The notes beneath the pieces were generated by a model that was not told the DNA's origin, made no database searches, and saw nothing but the letters and a program-made list of their open reading frames with translations. The position numbers and the translations under genes were made by a program. From Fuerstiella sp041398845 (GTDB lineage Bacteria; Planctomycetota; Planctomycetia; Planctomycetales; Planctomycetaceae), in the NCBI GenBank assembly GCA_041398845.1, contig JAWKTZ010000006.1, positions 2,418,001-2,482,000 of the forward strand: a DNA stretch of 64,000 bases, read 5' to 3'. Every line of letters begins with the position of its first letter. The first letter of the stretch is position 1. Of this stretch, positions 28,215 through 36,956 are shown piece after piece.

Positions 28215-30005
28215 ATGACAGAAAACACAGATGGCCCGATCGTGGGCATTGACCTGGGAACCACCAACAGCGTTGTTTCGGCCATCGTCAACGGCAAAGC
28301 TCAGGTGCTTGACGAAGACGGTGAAAAGCTGCTGCCGTCTGTGGTGGGGCTGAAGCCGGATGGAACGCTGGTGACCGGCACGGTGGCCCGCAATCAGTTG
28401 GCCGCCTTCCCTGATCGCACAATCGCTTCGATCAAGCGAAAGATGGGGACGATGGAACCGGTGATGCTGGGCGACCAGTCGTTCACTCCGCCCGAAATCA
28501 GCGCGATGATTCTGCGCCGTCTGCGTGACCGAGCGGCTCGAGCGCTGGGCGAACCGGTGACTCGCGCGGTGATTACCGTTCCGGCATTCTTCGACGAAAA
28601 CCAGCGCCAGGCAACTCGGGAAGCCGGCGAACTGGCGGGGCTGAAGGTCGAACGCATCATCAACGAACCGACGGCCGCGACTTTGGTTTACCACGCGGGA
28701 AGTCAGGAACGTCAGCACATTGTCGTCTACGACTTCGGCGGCGGAACGTTTGACGTGTCGGTCGTTCGGATGGAAGCCGGCGTGGTTGAAGTGCTCAGCA
28801 GCAAAGGGGATACGAAACTCGGCGGGGACGATCTGGATGCGCTGCTCATGGATCATGTGGCCCGGCTGTTCGAAAAGGAACATGGCATTGATCTGCGAAC
28901 GGAAGTGTCGTCGCGCTATCGACTGCTGCAGGCGTGCGAACTGGCCAAGCAGAAGTTATCTTCGGAAGAAACCGTTGAGATCGTGGAAGAATTCATCGCG
29001 GAAAAGAACGGCAGCCCGCTGAATCTTAAAGTGTCGGTGTCGCGCGATGACTACGAGCACATGATTGTTCCTCTGGTAGACCGCACCATCGCCTGTGTCG
29101 ATGATGCTCTGCGCGACGTGATGATGACGGCCGACCAGATTGACGATCTGGTGCTGGTCGGAGGGTCCACAAGAACTCCTCTGGTCGAACGGCGTCTGCG
29201 TGAAGAATTTCGGCGGGAACCGAGCCGCGCGGTCGACCCGGACCTGGCGGTGGCGTTGGGAGCAGGAACTCAGGCGGCGATGCTGGCGGGCCGATCGGTG
29301 GGGCCGGTGCTGGTGGATGTGACCGGACATACTCTGGGCATTGAAGCCGTTTCAGAAATGACATTCGCCGGACCAAAACTGGTTTTTTCGCCCATCATTC
29401 GTCGCAACAGTGCCCTGCCCGCTCGCTATGAGGAATGCTATTCCAAAATGCATGACGATCAGGAGCGAGTGAGCATTCGTATTTTTCAGGGAGAACATTC
29501 CGACCTGAATCGCAATCGCGAAATCGGAGATCTGGATCTGGATCTGGAATCCGGCGGTGGCGATCGCAACAAGATTGTGGTGCGTTTCGATCTGACGCTG
29601 GACGGCACATTGAAAGTTACGGTCACTCAACCTGCCACCGGAAAATCCCGTGACATGATCATCGACAATGCGCTGAGTCAGTTTCAGGCCGATGACCGCG
29701 ACCGTGCCAAGAGCCGACTGGGAGCAATGTTTGATGCGTCCGACGAAATCCTGGACGATGCTGATCTTCCGTCGAAAGCCGAATGGGCCGAGAATGCGTC
29801 CGAAAATACGTCGACTCAACAGTTTCCTCAAGCCGCTGCCATGCTGCAGCGAATTGACAATCTGAGTCATGAACTTCCCGCAGAAGACGCCGATGAAATC
29901 AGCACGTTGCGTGAACGCCTGAAGCGGGCAATGGCCGACGGCAGCGAGATTGATGTCGTCAGCGTGTGCGAAGAACTGGATGACATTCTGTTTTATGTCC
30001 AGTAG
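28215..30005 (+). CDS. Hsp70 family chaperone (DnaK/HscC-like)
   Basis: This is an ATP-driven cytoplasmic chaperone of 596 residues from ATG 28215 (AAAGGATG upstream); an earlier ATG at 28176 adds 13 residues. The nucleotide-binding domain is intact: phosphate-1 motif GIDLGTTNSVV, INEPTAATLVY, phosphate-2 DFGGGTFDVSV, and adenosine motif VLVGGSTRTPLV. The substrate-binding domain is recognisable (LDGTLKVTV) but short, and ends in a helical lid region. It is shorter than DnaK (about 640) and lacks the EEVD-like tail; HscC is an alternative relation. It is part of an operon with J-like, GrpE-like and zinc-ribbon genes, pointing to a specialised Hsp70 system. Confidence 0.93.
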   Translation: MTENTDGPIVGIDLGTTNSVVSAIVNGKAQVLDEDGEKLLPSVVGLKPDGTLVTGTVARNQLAAFPDRTIASIKRKMGTMEPVMLGDQSFTPPEISAMILRRLRDRAARALGEPVTRAVITVPAFFDENQRQATREAGELAGLKVERIINEPTAATLVYHAGSQERQHIVVYDFGGGTFDVSVVRMEAGVVEVLSSKGDTKLGGDDLDALLMDHVARLFEKEHGIDLRTEVSSRYRLLQACELAKQKLSSEETVEIVEEFIAEKNGSPLNLKVSVSRDDYEHMIVPLVDRTIACVDDALRDVMMTADQIDDLVLVGGSTRTPLVERRLREEFRREPSRAVDPDLAVALGAGTQAAMLAGRSVGPVLVDVTGHTLGIEAVSEMTFAGPKLVFSPIIRRNSALPARYEECYSKMHDDQERVSIRIFQGEHSDLNRNREIGDLDLDLESGGGDRNKIVVRFDLTLDGTLKVTVTQPATGKSRDMIIDNALSQFQADDRDRAKSRLGAMFDASDEILDDADLPSKAEWAENASENTSTQQFPQAAAMLQRIDNLSHELPAEDADEISTLRERLKRAMADGSEIDVVSVCEELDDILFYVQ

Positions 30006-30240
30006 CGAGTTTCAGGATCGGCTCGAATTTCGCTGTCCGGTTTGTCGAGCCAAACAAGAGCTGCAGCCGGAATGCCGTCGTTGCCATGCTGATCTGACGC
30101 TGGTGGTGCGGGCGCATCGCCGCGCGGAATATCTGGTAGCGGCCGGTCAGCAGGCGGACGAACGCGGCGATGTGCAGGAACAATGGCGGATCCGGGAAGA
30201 ACTGAAGCAACTGTCTCCCGGAGTTCTGCGGACCGACTAA
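29995..30240 (+). CDS. Zinc-ribbon mini-protein of Hsp70 operon
   Basis: This is an 81-residue protein whose ATG (29995) overlaps the end of the Hsp70 gene by 11 bases, so it is probably translated with it. The N-terminal half is a zinc ribbon (CPVCRAKQELQPECRRCHADL); the rest is a helical hairpin (EYLVAAGQQADERGDVQEQWRIREELKQL). No named family was recognised. Its position suggests a partner of the chaperone; a zinc module is a normal part of class I DnaJ, which the J-like protein in this operon lacks. Confidence 0.72.
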   Translation: MSSSEFQDRLEFRCPVCRAKQELQPECRRCHADLTLVVRAHRRAEYLVAAGQQADERGDVQEQWRIREELKQLSPGVLRTD

Positions 30241-30272
30241 TGCTCGGCGTCTTTTTTGACCGTGGCAAACGT

Positions 30273-30410
30273 TTACAGTTCGCAGCGCCAACGTTCGGGG
30301 ACGCCGGCGATGGCGGTTTGGTACGTGGCGTCCAAAGGCACCATGACGTGGCCCGGTGGTCTTAGAAACAGGAGCATGTCGGGCAGCGGATTTTCCATAG
30401 CAACGGACAT
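30273..30410 (-). CDS. Possible 45-residue small protein
   Basis: This is a short minus-strand frame starting at ATG 30410 with AAGGAC six bases upstream, and ending at TAA. It encodes MSVAMENPLPDMLLFLRPPG and a further 25 residues without motif. It lies 43 bases downstream of proA on the same strand. The ribosome-binding site is its main support; no family was recognised. Confidence 0.35.
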   Translation of the reverse strand: MSVAMENPLPDMLLFLRPPGHVMVPLDATYQTAIAGVPERWRCEL

Positions 30411-30453
30411 GTTGAGTCCTTGACGGGCGCGTATTCAACGGCATTTCCGAATT

Positions 30454-31710
30454 CTACCGCACCTGCCCTGCTCCGTGAACGACATATTTGTAGCTCATGA
30501 TTTCCTTCAGGCCGCAGGGGCCGCGAGCATGAAAACGATCTGTGCTGATGCCGATCTCCGCTCCTAAGCCGAATTCTCCTCCGTCGTTGAATCGAGTGCT
30601 GGCGTTGATCATCACGGCGGACGAATCGACATGGTTCTGAAAGTACTCGGCCGCCAACAGACATCGCGTCACGATCGATTCCGTATGGCCTGATCCGAAG
30701 CGACGGATATGCGCGGCCGCTTCTTCAATCGAATCCACGATCTTCACCGACAGAATCAGGTCCAGATATTCAGTCGCGTAGTCTTCGTCCGTCACGGGTT
30801 TGGCACCGACAACGCCTTTCGCGCTTTCCGCACAGCAACGCAACTCGACTCCACGAGCCTGCAGTTCGGCAGCAAGTTGAGGCCAAAAAGCGGCAGCCGC
30901 ATCTTTGTGAATCAGCAGAGTTTCAGCCGCATTGCAGACGCCCGGACGATGGCACTTGCTGTTGATGGTGATGTCGGTCGCCATCTCCGGATCGGCCGAG
31001 GTGTCGATGTAGACGTGGCAGACACCGTCGAAGTGTTTGATGACGGGCATCGTGGCTTCCCGAGTCACTCGTTCAATCAACGAACGACCTCCGCGCGGAA
31101 TGGTGACGTCAATGAGACTGCCTTTGCTCAGAAATTCGCCAACGGCGGCCCTGTCTGTTGTCTCAACGAGTTGCACAGCATTCACCGGCAGACCTTCGGC
31201 CGCAAGGCTGTCTCGCAGCACGCTGTACAGCACGGTATTACTGTGAACTGCTTCGCTGCCTCCTCGCAGGATGACTGCGTTGCCGCTCTTCACGCACAAG
31301 GCGGCGGCGTCTACCGTGACGTTCGGGCGAGATTCGTAGATGAAGAAGACGACTCCGAGGGGCACTCTCACCTTTGTGACGAGCAAACCGTTGGGCCGCT
31401 TGGTGCTGTCGATAATTTCTCCGACGGGATCGGGCAACTGTCCGATCTGAATCACTGCGTCGGCCAGAGACTGCAGTCTTTCGGGAGTCAGTCGCAGGCG
31501 ATCCAGCATCGCACCGCTCAGGCCCTTTTGTTCAGCCGCCACAAGATCTTCGTTGTTGGCGGCGATGATTTCATCGGAACGAACGACAAGCTGTTCAGCG
31601 CAGCGTTTCAGCCATCGCAGTTTCTGGTTTCCGGTGATGGTGGCCAGTTCAATGGCGGCCTGTCTGGCGTTGCGTGCGACACCGTCGACGTAGGTTTGCA
31701 GTTCGTTCAT
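30454..31710 (-). CDS. proA: Glutamate-5-semialdehyde dehydrogenase (gamma-glutamyl phosphate reductase)
   Basis: ProA reduces gamma-glutamyl phosphate to glutamate semialdehyde with NADPH in proline synthesis. The start ATG 31710 (MNELQTYVDGVARNAR) gives 418 residues, the family's usual length; the frame runs upstream into the neighbouring gene but without conserved sequence. Landmarks are the cofactor region VPLGVVFFIYESRPNVTVDAA, GNAVILRGGSEA, and the catalytic cysteine in SKCHRPGVCNAAETLL. The C-terminus ends RGPCGLKEIMSYKYVVHG. It is the last gene of a run with the cNMP-binding protein and glutamate dehydrogenase. proB is not present. Confidence 0.97.
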   Translation of the reverse strand: MNELQTYVDGVARNARQAAIELATITGNQKLRWLKRCAEQLVVRSDEIIAANNEDLVAAEQKGLSGAMLDRLRLTPERLQSLADAVIQIGQLPDPVGEIIDSTKRPNGLLVTKVRVPLGVVFFIYESRPNVTVDAAALCVKSGNAVILRGGSEAVHSNTVLYSVLRDSLAAEGLPVNAVQLVETTDRAAVGEFLSKGSLIDVTIPRGGRSLIERVTREATMPVIKHFDGVCHVYIDTSADPEMATDITINSKCHRPGVCNAAETLLIHKDAAAAFWPQLAAELQARGVELRCCAESAKGVVGAKPVTDEDYATEYLDLILSVKIVDSIEEAAAHIRRFGSGHTESIVTRCLLAAEYFQNHVDSSAVMINASTRFNDGGEFGLGAEIGISTDRFHARGPCGLKEIMSYKYVVHGAGQVR

Positions 31711-31717
31711 CGGACGT

Positions 31718-32242
31718 CTAAAAGCTCCAGTTGGTGTACACGGCAGAACGAAAGCTCTGCCATTCGTCGCGGTGATGATGACCATTGGGACCGTCCACCA
31801 GATCGCACACCCAGTTGTCCATGCGGCGCAGTCGTTCTGCCAGCACGGCGGCAATGTTTGAGGTCACTCGCCACGCGGCATGTGGCCGTTCGGTGAGCAG
31901 TTCCATGAAGTCTTCGCGCCGATAGCAGCAGGCGGTGACATCCGTTTTGGCTTTGATGCTGGCGGAATGGGGAGCGGTGCGGATAAACGACATTTCTCCA
32001 AAGACGTCACCGGCTTTCAGTTCGGCCAGCACATAGTCATCGTTGCGGCCACAGGAGCGTGTCACGACGCATTCTCCCTGCAGTATGATCCACAGAACCT
32101 GTACTGAATCACCTTCGTTCAGAATTGTCTGTTCCTGATCGTAGTGTGAATTCTGCAGAGCTCGGCAGATGCGTTTGGCATCTTCGTCTTCCAGTCCGCT
32201 GAAAATCTGCAGCGACGTCAGATCCGCGCTTAGCATGCTCAT
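31718..32242 (-). CDS. Cyclic-nucleotide-binding domain protein
   Basis: This 174-residue cytoplasmic protein is a single cNMP-binding (Crp-like) domain. Strands and the phosphate-binding cassette are visible: LQIFSGLEDEDAKRIC, IILQGECVV, LKAGDVFGEMSFIRTAPHSASIKAKTD. No helix-turn-helix follows; the C-terminus is a helix (SNIAAVLAERLRRMDNWV) and a short tail. It lies 25 bases after the glutamate dehydrogenase stop and 7 before proA, so the three are likely co-transcribed. It may sense a nucleotide and act through protein contacts; the partner is not known. Confidence 0.9.
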   Translation of the reverse strand: MSMLSADLTSLQIFSGLEDEDAKRICRALQNSHYDQEQTILNEGDSVQVLWIILQGECVVTRSCGRNDDYVLAELKAGDVFGEMSFIRTAPHSASIKAKTDVTACCYRREDFMELLTERPHAAWRVTSNIAAVLAERLRRMDNWVCDLVDGPNGHHHRDEWQSFRSAVYTNWSF

Positions 32243-32267
32243 GGCAAAAGTCGTTTCTAAAGGAGAG

Positions 32268-33497
32268 TCAGATTCCAGCCAGAACGGTGGCTCGGCCCAC
32301 GCGGCCGATGCCCATCAGATAGGCTGCCGTTCGCAGAGGAATGTGTTTTTCCGTTGCCAGTTTCCAGAGCTTTTCAAAGCTCGATGTCAACGTTTTTTCC
32401 AGTTCCAGTCGAGTCCGTTCCAGGTCCCAGCGGAAGTATTGCTGGTTCTGCACCCATTCAAAGTAGCTGACGGTCACTCCCCCGGCATTTGCCAGAATAT
32501 CCGGAAGAATGACCACATCGGACTTGTGGAGAATGTGATCGGCAGCCGGATCGACCGGACCGTTGGCTGCCTCAATCACAAATTTCGCTCGCACTTCGTT
32601 GGCGTTGTCTTTGGTGATGACTCCACCCAGGGCCGCTGGAATCAGAACGTCGACATCGAGTGCCAGCAGTTCGTCGTTGGTGATCTGCTTTTCCGCTTCG
32701 AAACCTTCGAGTGAACGATGTTCTCGCACATGTTCGAGGGCTCGCGGAATGTCAATGCCCTGAGAATTGTATTTGGCTCCGCTGATGTCCGAAATGGCCA
32801 CGACTGTTCCGCCCTGTTCATGAATGTAAGTTGCCGCAAACGACCCCACATTGCCGAAGCCCTGGAGCGCGAATGTGGTGCCTTTGAACGTGCGGTCGTA
32901 CTTTTTCAGAAGTGCGGCGGTCAGCAGGCCGACACCGCGACCGGTCGCTTCTTCGCGTCCATCGGCTCCGTGCAGTTCAAGAGGTTTGCCGGTGACACAG
33001 GCGGGATTAAAACCGTGATACTTTTCGAACTGGTTGACAATCCATGCCATGACCTGAGCATTTGTGCCCATGTCCGGTGCCGGGATATCCTTGTCGGGGC
33101 CGATGATGTCCTGGAGTTCATCCACGAACTTACGAGTCATCAGCTCCAGTTCGTTTTCGCTCAGAGACTTGGGGTTCACGGTAATTCCGCCTTTGGCTCC
33201 GCCATACGGAATATCCACCACGGCAGTTTTCCATGTCATCAGAGATGCCAGTGCCAGGACTTCGTCGGCGTTGACTTCGTGATGATACCGCAGGCCGCCT
33301 TTCATGGGGCCGCGAGCACTGTTGTGCTGCATGCGATAACCGACAAACGTGGCAATCTCTCCGTTGTCCATCTTCATCGCGACCTGCACTTTGACCTCAC
33401 GTTCCGGAGTCAGCAGCAGTTTCTTCATGTTTTTCGACAGGTCCATGACAGACGCTGCCGATTCGAAGTAGTTGCAGGCAGATTCGTAGGAACTCAT
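32268..33497 (-). CDS. Glu/Leu/Phe/Val dehydrogenase (glutamate dehydrogenase)
   Basis: This oxidoreductase interconverts glutamate and 2-oxoglutarate with NAD(P). The ATG at 33497 gives 409 residues, normal for the hexameric GdhA class. Substrate-site lysines lie in GPMKGGLRYH and PYGGAKGGI; PAPDMGTN and TGKP follow; the Rossmann motif is GFGNVGSFAA. The C-terminal ILPDILANAGGVTVSYFEW motif is typical. It is first in the run with the cNMP-binding protein and proA, linking it to glutamate and proline metabolism. Cofactor preference cannot be fixed from sequence alone. Confidence 0.96.
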   Translation of the reverse strand: MSSYESACNYFESAASVMDLSKNMKKLLLTPEREVKVQVAMKMDNGEIATFVGYRMQHNSARGPMKGGLRYHHEVNADEVLALASLMTWKTAVVDIPYGGAKGGITVNPKSLSENELELMTRKFVDELQDIIGPDKDIPAPDMGTNAQVMAWIVNQFEKYHGFNPACVTGKPLELHGADGREEATGRGVGLLTAALLKKYDRTFKGTTFALQGFGNVGSFAATYIHEQGGTVVAISDISGAKYNSQGIDIPRALEHVREHRSLEGFEAEKQITNDELLALDVDVLIPAALGGVITKDNANEVRAKFVIEAANGPVDPAADHILHKSDVVILPDILANAGGVTVSYFEWVQNQQYFRWDLERTRLELEKTLTSSFEKLWKLATEKHIPLRTAAYLMGIGRVGRATVLAGI

Positions 33498-33609
33498 AGT
33501 CAGGGACACTCGCAGAGAAATTCGGGGAAAGCATTATGCTACGAAATTGCGGTTCGGGAAGACAGGCTGCGAATCCGGCGTTCCAGCGTCCCGGAATCTT
33601 CACCGCGAT

Positions 33610-34800
33610 TCAGTTCTGCGGATGCGGGACCGCCGAAAGATCGGTGGCTGTCCGAAACAGGCTGCCTGGTGAGTCATTTTTCAGCAGGCATGTCGCGATT
33701 TCGCGAGCATACAGGGCGGCTCCGTATGCGGAGAGTTGAGGTGAATCCGATTCAAACAGTCTTGACGGCTGGCTGAATTGGCGAAATGCGGGCGTGGAAC
33801 AGCATACGGGCAGCTTTGAGCGTTCGCACACAGCGACCAGAATTCGAAACGGCAGGTCTTCGGTCAGGGGCCACACGGCAACGCTGATCAGATCATTCGC
33901 CAGTGTCGGAAATTCCTCTGCCGACGTCACCTGCCAGGGAACCGGAGACGTGCTGACCAGAATGCGTATGCCGGCGTGTTCGGCCAGAGCACCAAATCGT
34001 TGGATCGGTTCCAGTGCATGTTGAATCTGCAGTCGCAGATCTGAACGAGTGGCGGTCGTCCATTCGTAGCGGTGCAACAGATTTCGACCTGCTCGACCAG
34101 ACGACGAACCCGGTGCCAGTCCGGTTTCTTCCTGCAGCAGCCGGGCGAGTGCGGAGTTCTGCAGCACGCGATTCAGCAGGCCGGGCGGTGATTGATCGGT
34201 CTTCAGCAGAGCATTCACGCAGATCTGCCGGTCGGCGGTTTCCTTAAGTGTTCGTCGATACAGAGCGTCGTCAGCCACATCGGTCATGTCGAAGTGCATG
34301 ATAACCAGATCGGCCTGCAGTGACTGAAGCTCACGCTCATACTGCAGCCATGACAGCAGTGGACAGTACCCGGGAACACCCGCGTTCAGGACTTCAACCG
34401 CCTGTCCGGTTGCGCTGGACAGCAGTTGCTGCAGGCGAGCCGACACCGTGTGAGTATCGGGAAGCTGAGGTCCCAGGATCGTTTCGTCGCCCATGAAAAT
34501 GATTCGGATGGCTCCGTCCGGCTTTGGCTGGACCGGTTCGTCACCGCGCAGTCCAAGACTGTTGGTCACGATGCTGGTGACGGAGTCCGGGGACGGTCTG
34601 TGCAGCCTGACCATTTCGTGATGCACGGTTGCTGACGGGACCAGCAGTGACTGCAGATCGGCGTCAACGAGTGGAGTCACGGTTGCGACCGGAGGAGCCT
34701 TGTGCCACTGCAGGTAGATCTCCGCCGCCAGGGCAGACAGCAGCAACAGCACGATGGCTGTGCAGAACTGTTTGAAGTGTCTGGCGAGGGTACGAAACAT
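33610..34800 (-). CDS. Membrane-anchored SGNH-hydrolase-like protein, catalytic residues missing
   Basis: This is a 396-residue protein with one N-terminal transmembrane segment (FCTAIVLLLLSALAAEIYL). The following domain resembles SGNH/GDSL hydrolases: NSLGLRGDEPV, IRIIFMGDETILGPQLPDTHTV, VEVLNAGVPGYCPLLSWLQYE. The block I serine reads GDET instead of GDSxT, block III lacks the usual GxND, and the last block has no DxxH (DSPQLSAYG). It is thus probably not a classical esterase. It stands alone between glutamate dehydrogenase and the NtrC-like gene. A structural or binding role at the cell surface is possible. Confidence 0.75.
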   Translation of the reverse strand: MFRTLARHFKQFCTAIVLLLLSALAAEIYLQWHKAPPVATVTPLVDADLQSLLVPSATVHHEMVRLHRPSPDSVTSIVTNSLGLRGDEPVQPKPDGAIRIIFMGDETILGPQLPDTHTVSARLQQLLSSATGQAVEVLNAGVPGYCPLLSWLQYERELQSLQADLVIMHFDMTDVADDALYRRTLKETADRQICVNALLKTDQSPPGLLNRVLQNSALARLLQEETGLAPGSSSGRAGRNLLHRYEWTTATRSDLRLQIQHALEPIQRFGALAEHAGIRILVSTSPVPWQVTSAEEFPTLANDLISVAVWPLTEDLPFRILVAVCERSKLPVCCSTPAFRQFSQPSRLFESDSPQLSAYGAALYAREIATCLLKNDSPGSLFRTATDLSAVPHPQN

Positions 34801-34917
34801 AAGCGCAGAGTTTAGTGCATCCTGCGGAATGACCGGAAGATCGAGTCACGGTTTCGTGATCCTGCCGCATCGAGGCTGCGGGATCCGGTCGTCAGGATTC
34901 AGTCCGATTGAATGCAG

Positions 34918-34949
34918 AAAGGGCGAGTCCCCTGCGGAACTCACCCTTT
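34918..34949 (-). terminator. Imperfect hairpin terminator after the NtrC-like gene
   Basis: AAAGGG...GAGTCC pairs with GGAACTC...CCCTTT around a short loop, with one mismatch in the stem. It begins about 24 bases past the stop of the regulator at 34973 and ends in TTTC on the minus strand. Confidence 0.6.
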
Positions 34950-34972
34950 CGCTGTGGTCACCTGTCGGTTGA

Positions 34973-36484
34973 TTACGCTGCTCGACGTTCAACAGACGGG
35001 GTGTGAATTTTCAGGTTGGACCCGGGACCCCCACGTGGCGGGTAGCCGTATTCTCTGAGCTTGCCCGACAGCGTACGCAGACCAATTTTCAGAATCTGAG
35101 CCGTCCGTTCACGGTTGCCGTTGCAGCGGGCAAAGGTGGATTCGATCAGCTTGCGTTCCATTTCCCTCAGCGTCATGCCGACGGTTTCGACGTTGCCTTC
35201 TTCGGCCGATTCGTTCTGCAGCCAGGCTCGCACACTGTCGCCGGTGATCACGCCGCCCACCTCAATGGTGCAGGCTCGTTCGATCATGTTCTGCAGTTCC
35301 CGAACATTGCCGGGCCATGAATGTGCCTCGAGAAGCTGAATCGCTTCCCTGCTGACTTCTCGAGGGGGTCGCCCTTCCTTGAGCGAGATTTCACTGATGA
35401 AGTGTTCCACCAGCAGTGGAATATCGTTGTGGCGAACTCGCAGCGGAGGAGACTGCAGAGTAATGCCACTCAGATGCTGCAGCAGATCGTCACGAAACCG
35501 ACCTTCCATGGCCAGTCGATTCAGATCCGAATGCGTTGCCGCAATGAACCGAATATTCGGTGAATCCTGAGAACCGTTCAGGATCGCGGTGGCTCGTCGT
35601 TCCAGAATCTGAGCAAGTCTTTTCTGAAACGGCAGAGCGACGGTTTCCACATTGTCGAGCAGAATGGAACCGCCTTCGGCCATCTGCAGGTAACCCGGGA
35701 AACCATCTTCGGTTTCGTCACCGAACAACTGGTGCTCCAGAGTTTCCACCGAGTGCAGGCTGCAGTCAATTCGCAGGAACGGCTGTTCTGCTCGACGACT
35801 GCAGCGGTGCAGTCCTTCGGCAATCAGAGTTGTGCCGCTGCCGGATTCGCCTCGCACCAGAACGGTGCGATCATCGTCAGCCGCGATGCGAATGCTTTCT
35901 CTCAGAGCCTGCATGGCAGGAGTACTGCCGACCAGGTCCATCAGGTTGCGATTCAGCAGTTGTCGTTTCAGCTTTTCGTTTTCACGAATCAGTTCGCACT
36001 TCTGAATGGCAGTCATCAGAGCGGCACCGAAGCGAGTTGCACTGAACGGTCGTTCAATGACTTCGCATTCGAAGGTGGGAACGGTTTCGCGTCCCCAGCG
36101 GGAATCTTCCGAAACCAGGCACACGACCTGAGCCGCTTTGGAATGGCTGCGAATGGCCGCATGCACTTCCTGAAGTCGCGACGCCTGATCGGCGTCGTCG
36201 ATAATGCAGATCTGGAATTCCTGGCGGCTGAGATGAAACAGCATCGCGTCAGGGCTGTCAGTTTCACAGACCGACATGCCTCGTTTGCGAACGTCGTCTG
36301 CAAGCAGTTGACGAGCACCGGGGCGAGGTGAAAACACCAGGACCGATTGAGGGGCGGGTGTTGATTCGACGGGGGTCTGAGCTGTAAATTCAGGAGCCGT
36401 GGTTCGTTGGCCGGAAGGCGCGGAACCACCGGGGAATCGCAGAATCTGCGGCTCATGATGAGCGCCAGAGGGGTACTCGTTCAT
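34973..36484 (-). CDS. Degenerate NtrC-like regulator (receiver-like, AAA, Fis HTH)
   Basis: This 503-residue protein has the layout of a sigma-54 activator but not its active site. A disordered N-terminus is followed by a receiver-like domain (about 48-165; ICIIDD could hold an acidic pocket). The AAA+-like domain (about 180-415) shows NVRELQNMIERA near its end, and a Fis-type HTH ends it (ERTAQILKIGLRTLSGKLREYGYP). The P-loop reads GESGSGTT, without the lysine; the GAFTGA loop is absent (DETEDGFPGYLQ in its place); Walker B has DN instead of DE. It can probably bind DNA but not remodel sigma-54 polymerase. Confidence 0.85.
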   Translation of the reverse strand: MNEYPSGAHHEPQILRFPGGSAPSGQRTTAPEFTAQTPVESTPAPQSVLVFSPRPGARQLLADDVRKRGMSVCETDSPDAMLFHLSRQEFQICIIDDADQASRLQEVHAAIRSHSKAAQVVCLVSEDSRWGRETVPTFECEVIERPFSATRFGAALMTAIQKCELIRENEKLKRQLLNRNLMDLVGSTPAMQALRESIRIAADDDRTVLVRGESGSGTTLIAEGLHRCSRRAEQPFLRIDCSLHSVETLEHQLFGDETEDGFPGYLQMAEGGSILLDNVETVALPFQKRLAQILERRATAILNGSQDSPNIRFIAATHSDLNRLAMEGRFRDDLLQHLSGITLQSPPLRVRHNDIPLLVEHFISEISLKEGRPPREVSREAIQLLEAHSWPGNVRELQNMIERACTIEVGGVITGDSVRAWLQNESAEEGNVETVGMTLREMERKLIESTFARCNGNRERTAQILKIGLRTLSGKLREYGYPPRGGPGSNLKIHTPSVERRAA

Positions 36485-36956
36485 GATGTCCTCAACTGTG
36501 AGCAGGTCGAAAGGGAGAGAGGCAGGAGTTGTGAGATTTGGTTGAACCAGGTTGTGATCACTCTGTTTCGGTTGAACGTTGCGAGATCACAAGCCTTCTG
36601 AGAGGAAGGCCACCGGTTCGGGTTTCCCGGACGGGAATGAAGGGGGATATGAGAGAGGAAGTTGTGGAACTCAGAAGCGAGTTCCGTTTGAGAGGACGAG
36701 TGATAATTGCAATCCGCTTTTTATGTCAACACGGTTTTGGTTCAAAAAACAGATTCCGTGGTCACCACTTGAAAGAAAACATCAATCCAGCGCGAATTCA
36801 CAGAAATCAACCCCAAAACGGTAATGGCTTCGGCAGGATCTGCAGATCAACGGGCTCGGTCGGCCAGCCCGAAGAGATCAACCAGCCGGAAATTCATCGG
36901 CTCGTTGTCACACAATGCCTGATTCTGCGCGTTGGTGCTCAGCCGGTCGCTCAAAA
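36485..36956. other. Intergenic region, no gene recognised
   Basis: About 470 bases lie upstream of the NtrC-like gene and downstream of the YHS-like gene, both on the minus strand. Plus-strand frames here show no family features and cross into the neighbours. The region is comparatively AT-rich near 36690-36790 and probably holds the regulator's promoter. Confidence 0.4.

Noticed and set aside
30709..31896. 395-codon plus-strand open frame
   Set aside because: It lies antisense to proA and the cNMP-binding gene, whose protein families are clear; the plus-strand translation shows no motif.
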